Of a stretch of 64,000 bases of DNA, positions 33,579 to 45,640 are shown piece by piece. Origin of the DNA: Guadua angustifolia (Eukaryota; Streptophyta; Magnoliopsida; Poales; Poaceae); contig JAYEVE010000231.1 in assembly GCA_036346375.1 (NCBI GenBank), positions 744,001-808,000 on the forward strand, read 5' to 3'. The notes beneath the pieces were generated by a model, which was not told where the DNA came from, did no database searches, and saw only the letters and a list, made by a program, of their open reading frames with translations. Every line of letters starts with the position of its first letter. Within the stretch, counting starts at the first letter, position 1. The translations under genes and the position numbers were made by a program.

Positions 33579-34350
33579 TGTTGAGGCTTAATGGAGGCCC
33601 GATCTTTCGGTGAGATGGATAACTATTGATTAGTGGAGACTACCCTCATGATCCAGGCTACGACCAAAATACGACCAACGCCAAGCAATCACTGAACCAA
33701 ACTCTGAATTGTTATCAACCGTGCTAAAACCCGGTTGATTTGATCACGAAGATCAATTCACGCAAGCAAGAACAAAGCAATAGCAATATGAAATTGCAAA
33801 TATAATTGAAGTATTTATGTGGGGTTCCGAAGCACAGTAATGTTGTTGATCCTGACGAACAAGAGAATACCAAATAGCTTCACCAAGGAAAACTACAACT
33901 AAACAAAACCCAAGTAATTTTGCAAAACTCCTTAGCTATATATAGGTAAAAGAGACAGGGGATTCGGTCAGCACAAAGGAGTAGCCGAATAGGACTCTTA
34001 CAAGGTCTAAGGCCCAAGTTTGACTTTGACAAGAAAGTTGACCTGACTTGTTTTAGTGATTGCAGAGTGCTTTGAAGAAATTTTTTGGTGGGTTCAAATC
34101 CATTGGAAAGATCTCAAAGTAAGCTTTTAATCAAGTGTAATTACTCTTCAATTCAAAGTCGTATGCAAAAGTTATGCTCATTTTACTTTAGGCTTGTATC
34201 TAGAGGCCGAATTGGATTCCAGAACATGATGGATTTGATATCTCTCCTTTCTTGGCCCAAGGATGACGTGTTGAAGTTGGTCCAACTAGGTGTGGTTGTA
34301 TCAATAGTAGTGATGTCCTCGTCCTAGAACTTTGTGGATATAATTATACA
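33579..34350 (-). repeat. Element F 5' LTR
   Basis: The LTR end is fixed at 33579 by the primer site. A CTATATATAGG TATA-like motif lies at about 33936. The outer edge is guessed at TGTATAATTA (minus) near 34350, and could differ. Confidence 0.6.
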
Positions 34351-34400
34351 AGTCAGCATTAAAGAGGTTTGAAAGGGCTGGTGCGCACTCCAGGACAGGA

Positions 34401-34411
34401 CTGCGGGCTAC
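34401..34411 (+). other. Tat-type polypurine tract remnant (element G)
   Basis: CTGCGGGCTAC precedes TGTCGGTG. The roughly 30 bases before it, with GGTGCGC and CTCCAGG, resemble the matching place in element A (minus strand near 1607-1640). This marks the 3' end of a lost Tat internal region. Confidence 0.6.
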
Positions 34412-35346
34412 TGTCGGTGTACTTTATGCCGAGTGCCCTCTTCGCCACGATCGGGAGGGCCCCGAGTGCCGGCGTGTGATACCCGGCGCGGCGAAGGCAA
34501 TCAGGCCTTGACGTCAGGCGGCCGCGTCGCGTGGTAGCCTAGCGGCGGTGTGGGCGTCAGCTCGACGCCAGCGGCCGTGTCGCGTGGCGACTGGCGGCAG
34601 TGGATGATCGAGCCCGACGCCGGTGACCGTGATCGCATGGCGACTGGCGGCGGTGGGCGTCAGCCACGATGCCAAGTGACCGCGTCGGCGTGGCGACTGG
34701 TGGCAGTGGGGATCGAGCCCGACGTATTGGGTGGCCGAGCTCGTGGTCGGTGACGAGTCGAGAAGGTGCTCGGGGGTCCGCTGCCGGTCAAGCGTGGAGG
34801 CGTACATCAAAGGAATGGGGGAGCTTCGCTTGAAGTCTTCTCCCCCGACACACCGTGTCAGAACCATTGAATGCTCGTGGCTCAGCTGATGGCACGATAG
34901 CTTATCCCTCTGTTGTCCTGCACCTAACCCGTCCCATACAAGTCGCTTCCTGGGCGAACCGGGCAGAGTTGGACGATGGTGCAAAGAATGAGGCCAAAGG
35001 ATGGGGCTACATCGACTGATGTAATGAATGAAGTATGATCAGTGTGATGTCATCCTTCTCACATGGCCGAGCCAGCCCGGCCTATGTAAGGGGGGTTTGG
35101 TACATGGGAGAGGGGCCCCCCGAGAGAAAAAAAGGACTTGAATGAAAGAGCGAGAACGGGAAGAGCACTGAGAGAGCTCAAGAAGAACCCAGAGAGTAAA
35201 AAAGAGATAGAGTGTGGATCGTGCGTTTGTAATCCACTCAAAACACATTAACAAGAGTAGAAGCAAGACGTAGGGCTGTTACCTGCGTTGAGGGCCTGAA
35301 CCTGGTTATATCGGCGTGTTCTTGAATCCTTGTCTGCGTGGATCCC
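34412..35346 (+). repeat. Element G: Tat-type 3' LTR, broken by element H
   Basis: The sequence begins TGTCGGTGTAC like element A's LTR but differs in the body. It is GC-rich, contains a 53-bp minisatellite and has no coding frame. It ends where H begins at 35347; the expected CCGACA end is not seen, and the continuation would lie beyond H. Confidence 0.65.
34521..34731. repeat. Minisatellite, four units of about 53 bp
   Basis: Imperfect units start near 34521, 34574, 34626 and 34679. Each carries a CGTGTCGCGTGGCGACTGG-like core, followed by GGCGGCAGTGG-like sequence. Confidence 0.75.
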
Positions 35347-36847
35347 TGTAAAACCCTCATTTTTTATGAAAATTAAAATCACGCATGTAGCATTTGATAA
35401 AAAAAATAAAATAAATAAAATAAAATCTTGTTTATAATAAAATCATTTGAAAAATGAGAATGTTCTTTTCAAATATTTTCAAAAACTTGAATTATAAATT
35501 AAGTTTGTTGATTTTATAAAGATTTGTACAAGTGTCTGATTTACTAAAAGAATTTTTGCAGAAAATATATATATCGAAAAATTCCAAAACCAAGTTTATT
35601 AGGTTCCAAATATTCCCTAGTATTTTAGAGAATTTTTTCATGATTTTTAGAGTCATTTTACTATTTTATCTCAAGTGCTATTTATGTCAACCAAATAAAA
35701 TCCGAAAAAAAACGTTCCCACGTTCAGCTACTGTAGCGTCGTCTTCTTCAACCAGCGTTTACAGAGAAAACGTTTCCTTCTCTCTCCTCCATTAGAGCAA
35801 TCAAAGAGCATCCGGATCACCTCCAATTAATCACCAAAAATTCAATAAAAATCATATTCGGGATCCACGTTGCATCCTCATCAGTGCACAACCGTTTCTC
35901 AAATTAATTCTCCACAAATTTGCTTTTAAATCACACAAAAATGTTAACTCGGCCGTTTCTGTTTCTACCGCAATTTCTAGCTCTCCAGTGCTCCTCGCGC
36001 ACTATAAGAAGGGGCATTGGGTGCGTATCTTCGACACCAACCCATCCCTCCACTTCTCTTGAGCTCCCACTACTCGGTTCCGCTGGATTTTTGCAAGATT
36101 GAGAGGTACGAGAGTTTTCCTTTTCCTGGCCGTGTAGTTTTTTTTCTGGACACTGCCGTTGCCGGCTAATCGCCCTCCGGTCGCCACCACCGGCGTCGGT
36201 TTTGCCACGATGTGCCGCCACTGATCAACCGGTCGGTAGGATACCCTAGTCCTTCTTCCGCCGAGCGCCAAGTTCACAAAACCGAAACCTTCTTCTCTGT
36301 ATCGCGCATGAACTGCATGCTACAGTACACGTGATGGACAGTGCATCCAAAATTTTCTAGTTTGTACATGTCCTTTTCAGTAATTTGTGATTTTTGTGAT
36401 TTTTGTTGCAAACTCGTTTTAGCTCTAAATTGTATGCAACAAATTTTGTTAATTAGTAAAAATTAATATCTATTCATGATAATTTTTCTGAAATTTTATA
36501 AATAAATTTATTCTGTCAAATTATTCGCGGAAAATCTAAACTTACGAATTTTGTATCTCTTAAAATGTGTATCTGAAAATGTTGAAATAAATTTTATAAA
36601 TCTTTTAAAATGCTAAACTATAGATCTAGAAGTTTTCATGAAATTATGAATTAATTTGATTCTCCGTATTTTTCTATTGTGTGTTTATTCGTTGTTTTTT
36701 GTGCGATAGAAACGGTCGACGTCGACGCCGTTGCTGATCCGCAAGAAGACGACTCTCTCCTCGCTGACCAAGGCAAGTTCCTAGCAAATTTTTGCAAGTT
36801 CCCTTGAAGCATGTTGATTTGCAAACTTGCATGCTATGTTGATTACA

Positions 36848-36868
36848 AATATATATATATATATATAT
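36848..36868. repeat. AT microsatellite
   Basis: A run of AT dinucleotides, shorter in the other LTR (about 41840-41851). Confidence 0.85.
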
Positions 36869-37557
36869 TATGATAGATTGTAGTTAAATACCTTGTTAAT
36901 ATGTATGCTTGCTACATATTAATCCATCTGTCCTTTGGCTGCTCTAGAATGATTAATTATGTTATAAATGGCTTGACACCTTGTTTAGTATAGTAGTAGT
37001 GCTTAGTTATGCTAAATACTATTTGTATGTTTAATTGAAAGCTTGTCACTTGAAGTTCTGAATGATTGAGTGAAAATATTATTTTAAAAGGGCAGTTGGT
37101 GCTGCCAGTTTGGTAAAATAAAAGAAAAGATTTGGTATTTAAAAACTTGAATAGGGTGGAAGGTTGCATGGCGGGTGCAGAATGCACGAGACTCGGGTTT
37201 GAGTATGTACCACCCTAGTCGCCCTAAGGACCAATCCCTTGTGATTGTCAAACAATGTACAATGATCTTGGGCATGGTTCCGGTATGGGACGGGCCTGGC
37301 CAAGTAACTAGTGAAAGCTTAATTAAGGCATGCCAGACGGTGGAGTAGGCGTGGTTGGAGCCACAGGAGTCCTACAGGCGCAAGAAGGGGCTTCCATTAT
37401 GGTTGTAGCCATTTGGCGGTGAAACCTCAGCGGGCGTGACTTAATTAGTTAAGATGTAGCTAGAGAAATGGCCTTGTGATTTTCACTTGGGGTTATATGC
37501 CAAAGGAAGTGTATGACCAAAAAGAGTGAAATATCCCTCGCGGGTAAAGCGTGCAAA

Positions 37558-37587
37558 CTCTGCAGAGTAAACAAACTATTCGAATAG
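37558..37587 (+). promoter_or_regulatory. Double palindrome in H LTR
   Basis: CTCTGCAGAG and CTATTCGAATAG, 8 bases apart, as in D and B. Confidence 0.6.
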
Positions 37588-38006
37588 CCGTACCCACGGT
37601 CAAGGGTGGACAAAGGGCGTTGTCACATGGTAGATTTTCCCTATTTTGTTTCAAAATCAGATTTTTATAAAATGAAATACGGTTGGAGCCGTGAATGTTT
37701 TGGTTTGAAAAAAGTCCGTGGTTGGAGCCACGAGAAAAAGATTTCAAAAGAAAACCACGGTTGGTGCTGTGGAAAAGTATTCTTGAAATAAAACTATGGC
37801 CGATGCCGTGAGTTGGTTTATGTTTTGTTTTTCCACGGTTAGAGCCATGTCCTGAAAAGTTTGAAACTCTTATTTCTTAAAAGAAAATACCTTTGAAAAC
37901 TGCTCTTCAAAATTCTAGTATAAATTTTTAAAAATTGGCTTTTGGCAAATTAACCAATTCCTTCCCTTGAATTCAACTACATACTGCATTTCTTTCCGGA
38001 CTTGTT

Positions 38007-38023
38007 GAGTATATTGCATACTC
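38007..38023 (+). promoter_or_regulatory. Short hairpin in H LTR
   Basis: GAGTAT, five bases, ATACTC, then ACCCTCG; a perfect six-pair stem. Confidence 0.55.
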
Positions 38024-38410
38024 ACCCTCGCTTTTCTTCAAGGGGTCTTATTCCATAAAGCGATCGAGATCAGAGATAGCTACCCAAGAGCCTGCATCCC
38101 ACCGTTCGACATCTGCGATGAAGGCTTTGAAGAGGAGGATCATCCGGACGTCTAGGATCGTGTTTTCTCCAGTCTTTGCCTGTTGTGTTTTGGACTTTGC
38201 TTCGTGAAGTTTATTTGCCAGTTTAAAGTTTCCACTATTATATGACCTACGGGTCCAACTTTTGTAATAATGGGCCATGTCGGCCAGTACTCTGAATTAA
38301 ATTTTTATTTATCGCATGGTTATGGTCCATACTGTTATGATCTGTGTGTACTAGCCTAGTACAGGTAAACACAGCTGGGGCCCGTATCCTTTTTGTGGGT
38401 TCCGACAGAA

Positions 38411-38423
38411 TGGTATCAGAGCC
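38411..38423 (+). other. Primer-binding site of element H (tRNA-iMet)
   Basis: TGGTATCAGAGCC, a perfect match to the usual initiator-Met site, three bases after the LTR. Confidence 0.93.
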
Positions 38424-38564
38424 AAGACTGTAGAACGTGACCTAGTTAGAATGGTTAAACCTTAAGGACTTATTTTGGAATAACAAAGTATTTCGAAAAA
38501 AAAAATTCTACTCTCATCTTGTTCTATCTTGTCCTTACCTCATCGGGAATCGAACTGAGATATA

Positions 38565-40285
38565 CACTGACCATAAGAGCTTAAAGTATATATTCACTCA
38601 ACCAGATTTAAATATGAGGCAAAGAAGATAGGTTGGAGCTGATAAAAGATTATGATGTTGGAATCCATTATCACCCTGGGAAAGCTAATGTAGTGGCCGA
38701 TGCTTTGAGTAGGAAGAATTATTGTAATAGTATATTAGTTAAGGAAAGCCAGCCAGCTTTGCATGAAGTATTCAAGAGAATGAATTTGGAGATAGTGGAG
38801 CAAGGACACATTAATATGATGGAACTGCGACCTACCTTGGAGGACCAAATTCGAGAAGCTCAGAAAGAAGATGCAGAGGTTTTGGAAATTATTGAGAGGA
38901 TGAAGAAAGGAAAAGCTGCAGAATTTTCAATAGATGAAAAAGGTACCCTATGGTTTGGGAAAAGAATTTTTGTACCCAATAAGAAAGAAATCAAGCAAAT
39001 GATCTTAAAAGAAGCTCATGAGACCGCCTATTCCATTCATTCAGGAAGTACCAAAATGTATTTGGATTTGAAAGTATCATACTGGTGGACCAGTATGAAG
39101 AGAGAAATTGCAGAGTTTGTTGCTATGTGCGATATCTGCCAACGGGTGAAAGCTGAGCATCAGAGACCTGCAGGATTGCTACAACCGTTAAAAATTCCCG
39201 AATGGAAATGGGAAGAGGTCGGAATGGATTTCATTACTGGATTACCAAGGACTCAATCTGGATATGATTCAATCTAGGTTATAGTTGATCGTCTGACTAA
39301 ATCTGCTCATTTCATTCTTGTTAAAACCACCTACACTGGAGACAAATTGGCAGAGTTGTACATGACGAAGGTAGTGTGTTTGCATGGAGTACCCAAGAAA
39401 ATTGTGTCGGATAGAGGTACTCAGTTCACCTCAAAGTTTTGGCAAAAGTTGCATAGTTTATTGGGCATGAACCTTAACTTCAGCACAGCATATCATCCAC
39501 AAACAGACGGCCAGACCGAAAGGGTAAATCAGGTTTTAGAAGATATGCTCAGATCCTGCGCTTTGACAAACAAGACAAGTTGGGATAAGAATTTGCCTTA
39601 TGCAGAGTTTTCATACAACAATGGATATCAATCAAGTATTCAGATGTGTCCTTTCGAGGCATTATATGGACACAAGTGTCGAACACCACTTTATTGGAAG
39701 GAAACTGGAGAAGGAAAAGTGTTTGGACCAAATGTACTCAAGGAGGCAGAAGAACAAGTGAGGTGGATCCAGCAAAAATTAAAAGCTGCTCAAAGCCGAC
39801 AGAAAAGCTACGCTGATAACCGACGTCGGGACCTGAAATTTGCCGAGGGCGACTTCGTGTATTTGAAAGTTTCACCAAAGAAAGGGATCAAACGATTTCG
39901 GGTTAGCGGAAAGCTTGCACCTAGATATATTGGACCGTTCAAAGTTTTGGCCAGAAAAGGTGAGGTGGCGTATCAATTGGAATTACCACCACAACTAACT
40001 GACGTGCATGATGTATTTCATGTGTCTCAGCTAAGAAAATGTCTTCGAGTACTAGAGGAACACATGTCCTTAGAACAGTTAGATTTACAGCAGGATCTTT
40101 CTTATAAGGAGTATCCAATACAGATTTTGGATGAGGCAGTTCGCAAAACTCGCAGCAAAAGTATCAAATTCTGTAAGGTGCAGTGGAGCAACCATACCGA
40201 GAGGGAGGCTACCTGGGAGCATGAAGAGGACCTACGAGCAGAATTCCCAAATATTTTTCCTTGCTCTATCGAATCTCGGGGTTGA
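38565..40285 (+). pseudogene. Element H RNase H end, integrase and chromodomain-like tail
   Basis: The sequence enters mid-RNase H at EIYTDHKSLKY; an extra base near 38630 shifts the frame, then NVVADALSRK. The integrase zinc region (HETAYSIHSGSTKMY, CDICQRVKAEHQRP) and first catalytic Asp (GMDFITGLP) are open to a TAG at 39275-39277, where relatives have Trp (YDSIW). After it the frame is open again to 40285: VSDRGTQFTSKFW, GQTERVNQVLED, then KLAPRYIGPFKVL, HDVFHVSQLRKCL and a chromodomain-like end with QILDEAVRKTRS, FCKVQWSNH and ATWEHEEDLRAEFPNIF. With one nonsense codon and one frameshift it is the best kept pol piece in the window. Confidence 0.92.
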
Positions 40286-40294
40286 GATTCCGTT

Positions 40295-40309
40295 TACGGG
40301 GGGTAGGTT
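40295..40309 (+). other. Polypurine tract of element H
   Basis: ACGGGGGGTAGGTT precedes the TG of the 3' LTR. Confidence 0.8.
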
Positions 40310-42021
40310 TGTAACACCCTCATTTTTTATGAAAATTAAAATCACGCATGTAGCATTTGATAAAAAAATAATAATAAAAAAATAAAATAAAATCTTCTTT
40401 ATAATAAAATCATTTGAAAAATGAGAATGTTCTTTTCAAATATTTTCAAAAACTTGAATTATAAATTAAGTTTGTTGATTTTATAAAGATTTGTACAAGT
40501 GTCTGATTTACTAAAAGAATTTTTGCAGAAAATATATATATCAAAAAATTCCAAAACCAAGTTTATTAGGTTCCAAATATTCCCTAGTATTTTAGAGAAT
40601 TTTTCCAAGATTTTTAAAGTCATTTTACTATTTTATCTCAAGTGCTATTTATGTCAACCAAATAAAATCCGAAAAAAAACGTTCCCACGTTCAGCTACTG
40701 TAGCATCGTCTTCTTCAACCAGCGTTTCCAGAGAAAACGTTTCTTTCTCTCTCCTCCATTAGAGCAACCGAAGAGCTTCCGGATCACCTCCAATTAATTA
40801 CCAAAAATTCAAAAAAAATCATATTCGGGATCCACGTTGCATCCTCATCAGTGCACAACTGTTTCTCAAATTAATTCTCCACAAATTTGCTTTTAAATCG
40901 CACAAAAATGTTAACTCAGCAGTTTCCGTTTCTACTGCAATTTCTAGCTCTCCAGTGCTCCTCCCGCACTATAAGAAGGGGCATTGGGTGCGTATCTTCA
41001 ACACCAACCCATCCCTCCACTTCTCTTGAGCTCCCACTAATCGGTTCCGCTGGATTTTTACAAGATTGAGAGGTACGAGAGTTTTCCTTTTCCGGGCCGT
41101 GTAGTTTTTTTTCTAGACACTGCCGTTGCCGGCTAGTCGCCCTCCGGCCGCCACCACCGGCGTCGGTTTCGCCACGATGTGCCGCCACTGATCAACCGGT
41201 CGGTAGGATACCCTAGTCGTTCTTCCACCGAGTGCCAAGTTCACAAAACCGAAACCTTCTTCTCTGTATGGCGCATGAACATGCATGCTACAGTACACGT
41301 GATGAACAGTGCATCCAAAATTTTCTAGTTTGTACATGTTCTTTTCAGTAATTTGTGATTTTTGTGATTTTTGTTGCAAACTCGTTTTAGCTCTAAATTG
41401 CATGCAACAAATTTTGTTAATTAGTAAAATTAATATCTATTCACGGTAATTTTTCGACATTTTATAAATAAATTTATTCTGTCAAATTATTCGCGGAAAA
41501 TCTAAACTTACAAAATTTATATCTCTTAAAATGTGTATCCGAAAATGTTGAAATAAATTTTATAAATCTTTTAAATGCTAAACTATAGATCTAGAAGTTT
41601 TCATGAAATTATGAATTAATTTGATTCTCCGTATTTTCCGACTGTGTGTTTATTCGTTGTTTTTCGCGCGATAGAAACGGTCGACGTCGACGCCGTTGTG
41701 ATCCGCAAGAAGACGACTCTCTCCTCGCTGACCAAGGCAAGTTCCTAGCAAGTTTTTGCAAGTTCCCTTGAAGCATGTTGATCCATGTTTTGAAATGCTT
41801 TGTAGATTTACAAACTTGCATGCTATGTTGATTACAAATATATATATATATTATGATAGATTGTAGTTAAATACCTTGTTAATATGTATGCTTGCTACAT
41901 ATTAATCCATCTGTCCTTTGGCTGCTCTAGAATGATTAATTATGTTATAAATGGCTTGACACCTTGTTTAGTATAGTAGTAGTGCTTAGTTATGCTAAAT
42001 ACGATTTGTATGTTTAATTGA
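40310..42021 (+). repeat. Element H 3' LTR, truncated
   Basis: It begins TGTAACACCC and follows LTR1 closely to 42021 (LTR1 position 37038), where the match ends abruptly inside TTTAATTGA. The last 1.37 kb is absent. Confidence 0.9.
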
Positions 42022-43193
42022 GTAATTGCGTTAACGGAATTTATATGCTCAGAAAGTTCTAATTTGGTTATTTTTCTATAATATGGTTGTCCAAACATTA
42101 AAGTGTGTTTTTTAACTAATTCCACCAAAATTTGTCTTTAGACGAGTTGTTTTACAAGCTGTCAAAAAGGCTTAAGTGATCTTGAGTTTGTGCAGTTTGT
42201 GATAATTAGGGTAATTATTGTGACAAGATTTAAATGCAAAGCAAGATCCAAATAAAATATTTATTCATATTATGGTATTACATATATCAAAGGGTGTTTT
42301 TGGGCTAGTCCCTCAATATTTTGCATTTAGACGTGATATTTTACTAAGCTTAGGAAAGGCTTAAACAACCACGCATTTTACACGATTTCGGTCCAGTTTT
42401 CTTTTTAAGTTTACGACTACACTATATAGGATATTTTAACTATTTTTAGGCATTAGTAGGAATAATGATAAGAGTGTTCCAAAATTGGTTCCATGATATT
42501 TCGCCTTACTTCAAAGTGTTTTTTCATAAAGATGATCAATAAGGCTTAATATGATCTTAACTCAAAGTTGCTCAAACTAAGATTATCTTTGCATAAAAAG
42601 CTAGGGCATGACATTTCAAGATCATAGGATTTGGTTTCATCAAATTTGAGGTTCATTTGCTATAGTTATGACTATTTTGAACACTTCTCTCATTGTAAGT
42701 TCGACTATCGAGCAATTGGTGCAAACCATGGTAAAACCTATATATTTTTATATATTTGTGATCCTTGCAACCCTAGGAGTGTAACTAAACTAGTTCCACC
42801 AAATTTTGAGCTCATTTGGTACATATTTTAACCATTTGATTTTTGCATGCAAGCGAGGCTTTCTACAATCAATTTTTGATTCAAAATGCATTCAAATCTA
42901 AATTCTTTTCCCAAAATAAAATATCCATAGCTGCAGGAACATATGAGATTAATTTCATGATGTTTGGAATTATGGATTGCATAGTTGCTTCAAAATTTCA
43001 TAAAGGCACTTTTCATCAAACTCGATTTGAATGATTTTACTGCAAGTAACATATGAATTTTTATTGCATATTCTAAATACTTATGTCTTAAATCAAATTT
43101 AGAAACTGAGCTTACCTCATTTCGACCTTTCTAGCAAAAGTTATAGAGTGGTGAATGAAATAGGGCAAAAAGAAAAAATAAAATGGTTGGGCC
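42022..43193. other. Unassigned AT-rich sequence
   Basis: No coding frame, LTR boundary or repeat was recognised. It lies between the broken H LTR and a tRNA-like motif, and could be a fragment of another LTR. Confidence 0.5.
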
Positions 43194-43255
43194 GGGATTT
43201 GAACTCAGGATCCCTGGCTTCGTAGTGACAAGCTCTACCACTGGACTATTAGCTC
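43194..43255 (-). repeat. tRNA-like (SINE head or pseudo-tRNA) sequence
   Basis: On the minus strand a box A-like TAGTCCAGTGG (43238-43248) is followed about 34 bases later by a box B-like GTTCAAATC (43196-43204), matching GTTCRANNC. T-arm and D-arm can be drawn, but the anticodon stem and acceptor stem do not pair well. It is more likely a SINE head or decayed tRNA than a working gene. Confidence 0.5.
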
Positions 43256-43729
43256 TTTGTGACTAGAGGTAGGCGTCCTGCCGGACTATGCCGGCCCGAC
43301 AAGGGCTCATTGAGCTTCGGGCCAAAACCGTGCAACGCTACGACAGCCCGTCGTGCCTACCGAGCTGGGCCGGCCTGCTCGGCTCGCCTTCGGCGAGCCC
43401 AGGCATGGCACATTTGCGCTTCGTGCCATGCCGGTCCAGGCCCGTCTCATTTACACTATTACGACGAGAGGATAGGACCCGAAGTTGCTTGCAATAACAT
43501 GCGTACGTGGTGCTACAGTATGCAGTGAATGTTTAGCCACCTTGATCAAAGAAATATGTAAATCTACAATCGAGCAATATAACTTGATCTCCATATGCCA
43601 CTTACTACCTTAGTTCATGCATAACACACCAAATTTTATGGCCATAAAATTTTTGCTCCATTGGTTCTATAATGTGACGTAAAATATAATTATCTCTATT
43701 TTCTTTAAAAGCATTAGCAATAAGCCAAA

Positions 43730-45060
43730 GCCACTAAATGACTAAGCAAGAAGTTGGGTAGTACACACCGGATAATTGTTTAGTTGCATTGTAAAAAAAT
43801 TGTAAAAAATTATGAAAATGACTGGCAATTTCCCAATCTGCGTTAGTAACTAATGCCTCACTATTATTGCAGTTGACAAAGACAGTGATAATATGCTCGT
43901 AGTCTTTGCAGCGATGCAATATAGTATAAGTTGAGTTGCATCTAACCTTCATATTAAGATTGGATCTTCTTGGTTCCATATTATTGGCCTTATAGTACTC
44001 TGAGAACTAGGCAAACCTGAATTTGTAATAAAATCGATAGCACTTCGCATTGCCTCCAAACTAGATTTCATTACAACAAAACTTGACTGCACAATGAGAT
44101 TAACAATGTGGCATATGCACCTTTGGTAGAGTACAAAACCTCCAACATAAGTCTCTAGGTGAGGTGAGAGATGCTCCATAGCTATCGTGTTAGCTAATGC
44201 ATTGTCAAGAGTGATGGAAATATTTCTACTTTCTATTTTAATGTCATTAATAACCTCAAGTACACGGGTAGCGATATTTTCCCCAGTGTGTGACTTGGAG
44301 ATTGGTCTGAACCCTATGTACGTACCCGTCGTCTAGGTAATATGCAACAATACTAATATAAACTGCTCTTTGATGGGAGGAAGTTCATATATCTGATGTT
44401 AATGCAAATGAAAAGCTAAGTGTTATGAAGGTCTATTTTAAAATTTCTAGTTTAGTTGTAAACATTTTGTAAATATCACGTGTAGTTGTTCTTCTACTAA
44501 CATGTTGGTATTGCAGGCAAAAATCACGTTGCACCATATTCTCAAAGCTAGAACTCTCACCCATTCTAGGCGGAAAATCCTCCGTAACTATGTAACGTGC
44601 AATTTCATCTCTAGCTACGTCGGCGTTGTATACCCATGTGCTTACCAAACCGTTGGTGTTGAAGTTGAGCAGTGTCTGCATACCCTTGCCCAGCCTCTAT
44701 CTGACCGATATCTTCCTCAAGAAATTCTCCACATGTCTCTTCAGATGACTTGTTCCACCGGATGCAAGTGCAGATAGTTTAGCTTGACAGTACTTGCAAA
44801 CAGCAAACACTACCTCATGTCCGTCCACAATTTCGATGGTTTTGTCCATATGTTGCCAGCACCATACGCGTCGAGTGCTGAATATGAATGCACGTGCTGG
44901 CTGCTCGATATGTCAGGCTACATGTTTGGTGTGCATACCGACGTCCGCCCGGATGCATCGAGGTAGCGGCATCCGAGTTCGGTGCATCCGGAGTGTTTGA
45001 GGCATCCTCGATGCCGTGCGTGCTGTCTAGACGACGGTCATCCATGCCGTAGTCTCCCAT
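43730..45060 (-). pseudogene. hAT transposase remnant
   Basis: hAT transposase cuts and moves its element. On the minus strand a BED zinc finger (44733-44862) is followed by TWVYNADVARDEIARYIVTE, DFPPRMGESSSFENMV and SRRTTTRDIYKMF (44433-44681), then CICHIVNLIVQSSFVVMKSS (about 44085), CNSTYTILHRCKDY and FLQFFYNATKQLSGVYYPTS (43760-43930), which match the order in RICESLEEPER/Ac-like proteins. The C-terminal dimerisation region is missing. Several frame changes and stops interrupt it. Confidence 0.82.
44733..44862 (-). other. BED zinc finger of the hAT transposase
   Basis: The minus strand reads QHMDKTIEIVDGHEVVFAV, CKYC, LSALASGGTSHLKRH: two Cys and two His in BED order. It would bind element ends. 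Confidence 0.8.
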
Positions 45061-45321
45061 ACTGGGGGAGAGTCAGCGTGGATCATTCTCTTGATCCTGA
45101 CGAGGGGGACTTGGAGAGCGGAGGCGTGCTCTTCTGCTCTTGCTCTTGCGAAACATTTTATTTCATGATGGTAGAGGAAAAAAAGCAATTAGAGAGAGAT
45201 GTACTAATGTGCAGAATGTGCTAAGCACCTGAGCAAAAATAGGCAAGAAGAGAGAGCACGAGAGAGTCGTGCAGAACAAATGCGAGCCGTCCCCTGTCTT
45301 TATGGTGTGTCTAGCGAAATG

Positions 45322-45640
45322 ATCGTTGTTCTGCTGTCATTGTAAATTCAAATGACATGTGGCCGTGCACTCACTCATGACAAATATTGAAAAGCAGGAC
45401 AAATATGACAAAGGAACTTTATGTCATGTCACCTGTCGCATCGTTGTTCTGCTGTTGTTGCAAATTCAAATGATGTGCGGCCGCGCGCTCGCGCATGATG
45501 CAAATTGCAGAGCGCAGGATGAATATGACAAAGCAACTTTATGTCACGTCACGCATCACATCGTTGTTCCATTCTCACTGCAAATTTAAATGAGGAACGA
45601 CCACACTCGTGCATGACAAATATTGAAGAGCACGGGACAT
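45322..45640. repeat. Tandem repeat, about 119 bp x 2.7
   Basis: Units start ATCGTTGTTC at 45322, 45440 and 45560 and each contain TTTAATGTCA-like and CATGACAAATATTG-like parts. They lie upstream of the transposase (in its direction), inside the hAT. Confidence 0.8.

Larger units (their letters stand above)
30396..34350 (-). mobile_element. Element F: gag-bearing retroelement without visible pol
   Basis: A minus-strand element with a 5' LTR (33579 to about 34350), a tRNA-iMet primer site, a gag domain and a long ORF of unknown type. I see no protease, reverse transcriptase or integrase, so it was either non-autonomous or lost pol. No 3' LTR matching 33579-34350 is in the window. A MITE lies inside its coding region. 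Confidence 0.65.
35347..38407 (+). repeat. Element H 5' LTR
   Basis: 3061 bp, beginning TGTAAAACCC and ending TTCCGACA. It carries a TATAAG at about 36003, an AT-dinucleotide run at 36848-36868, the double palindrome at 37558-37587 and the hairpin at 38007-38023. It lacks about 30 bases that LTR2 has near 41781-41811. Small ORFs inside are LTR sequence. Confidence 0.9.
35347..42021 (+). mobile_element. Element H: internally deleted Tekay-like element
   Basis: Plus-strand element with 5' LTR 35347-38407, initiator-Met primer site, a 1.9-kb internal region and a truncated 3' LTR (40310-42021). The internal region has only the RNase H end, integrase and chromodomain-like tail; gag, protease and reverse transcriptase are missing. 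The LTRs are very alike by eye, so insertion is fairly recent. It lies in LTR G. Confidence 0.9.

Noticed and set aside
30396..34350. A second LTR for element F
   Set aside because: No sequence like 33579-34350 is visible between 26000 and 30550; the LTR ending at 30395 has different ends and orientation.
35532..35795. 87-codon frame that recurs at 40499-40762
   Set aside because: The recurrence is explained by the two LTRs of element H, not by a gene family.
43194..43255. Functional tRNA gene
   Set aside because: Box A and B fit, but acceptor and anticodon stems do not pair well, so only a tRNA-like remnant is claimed.
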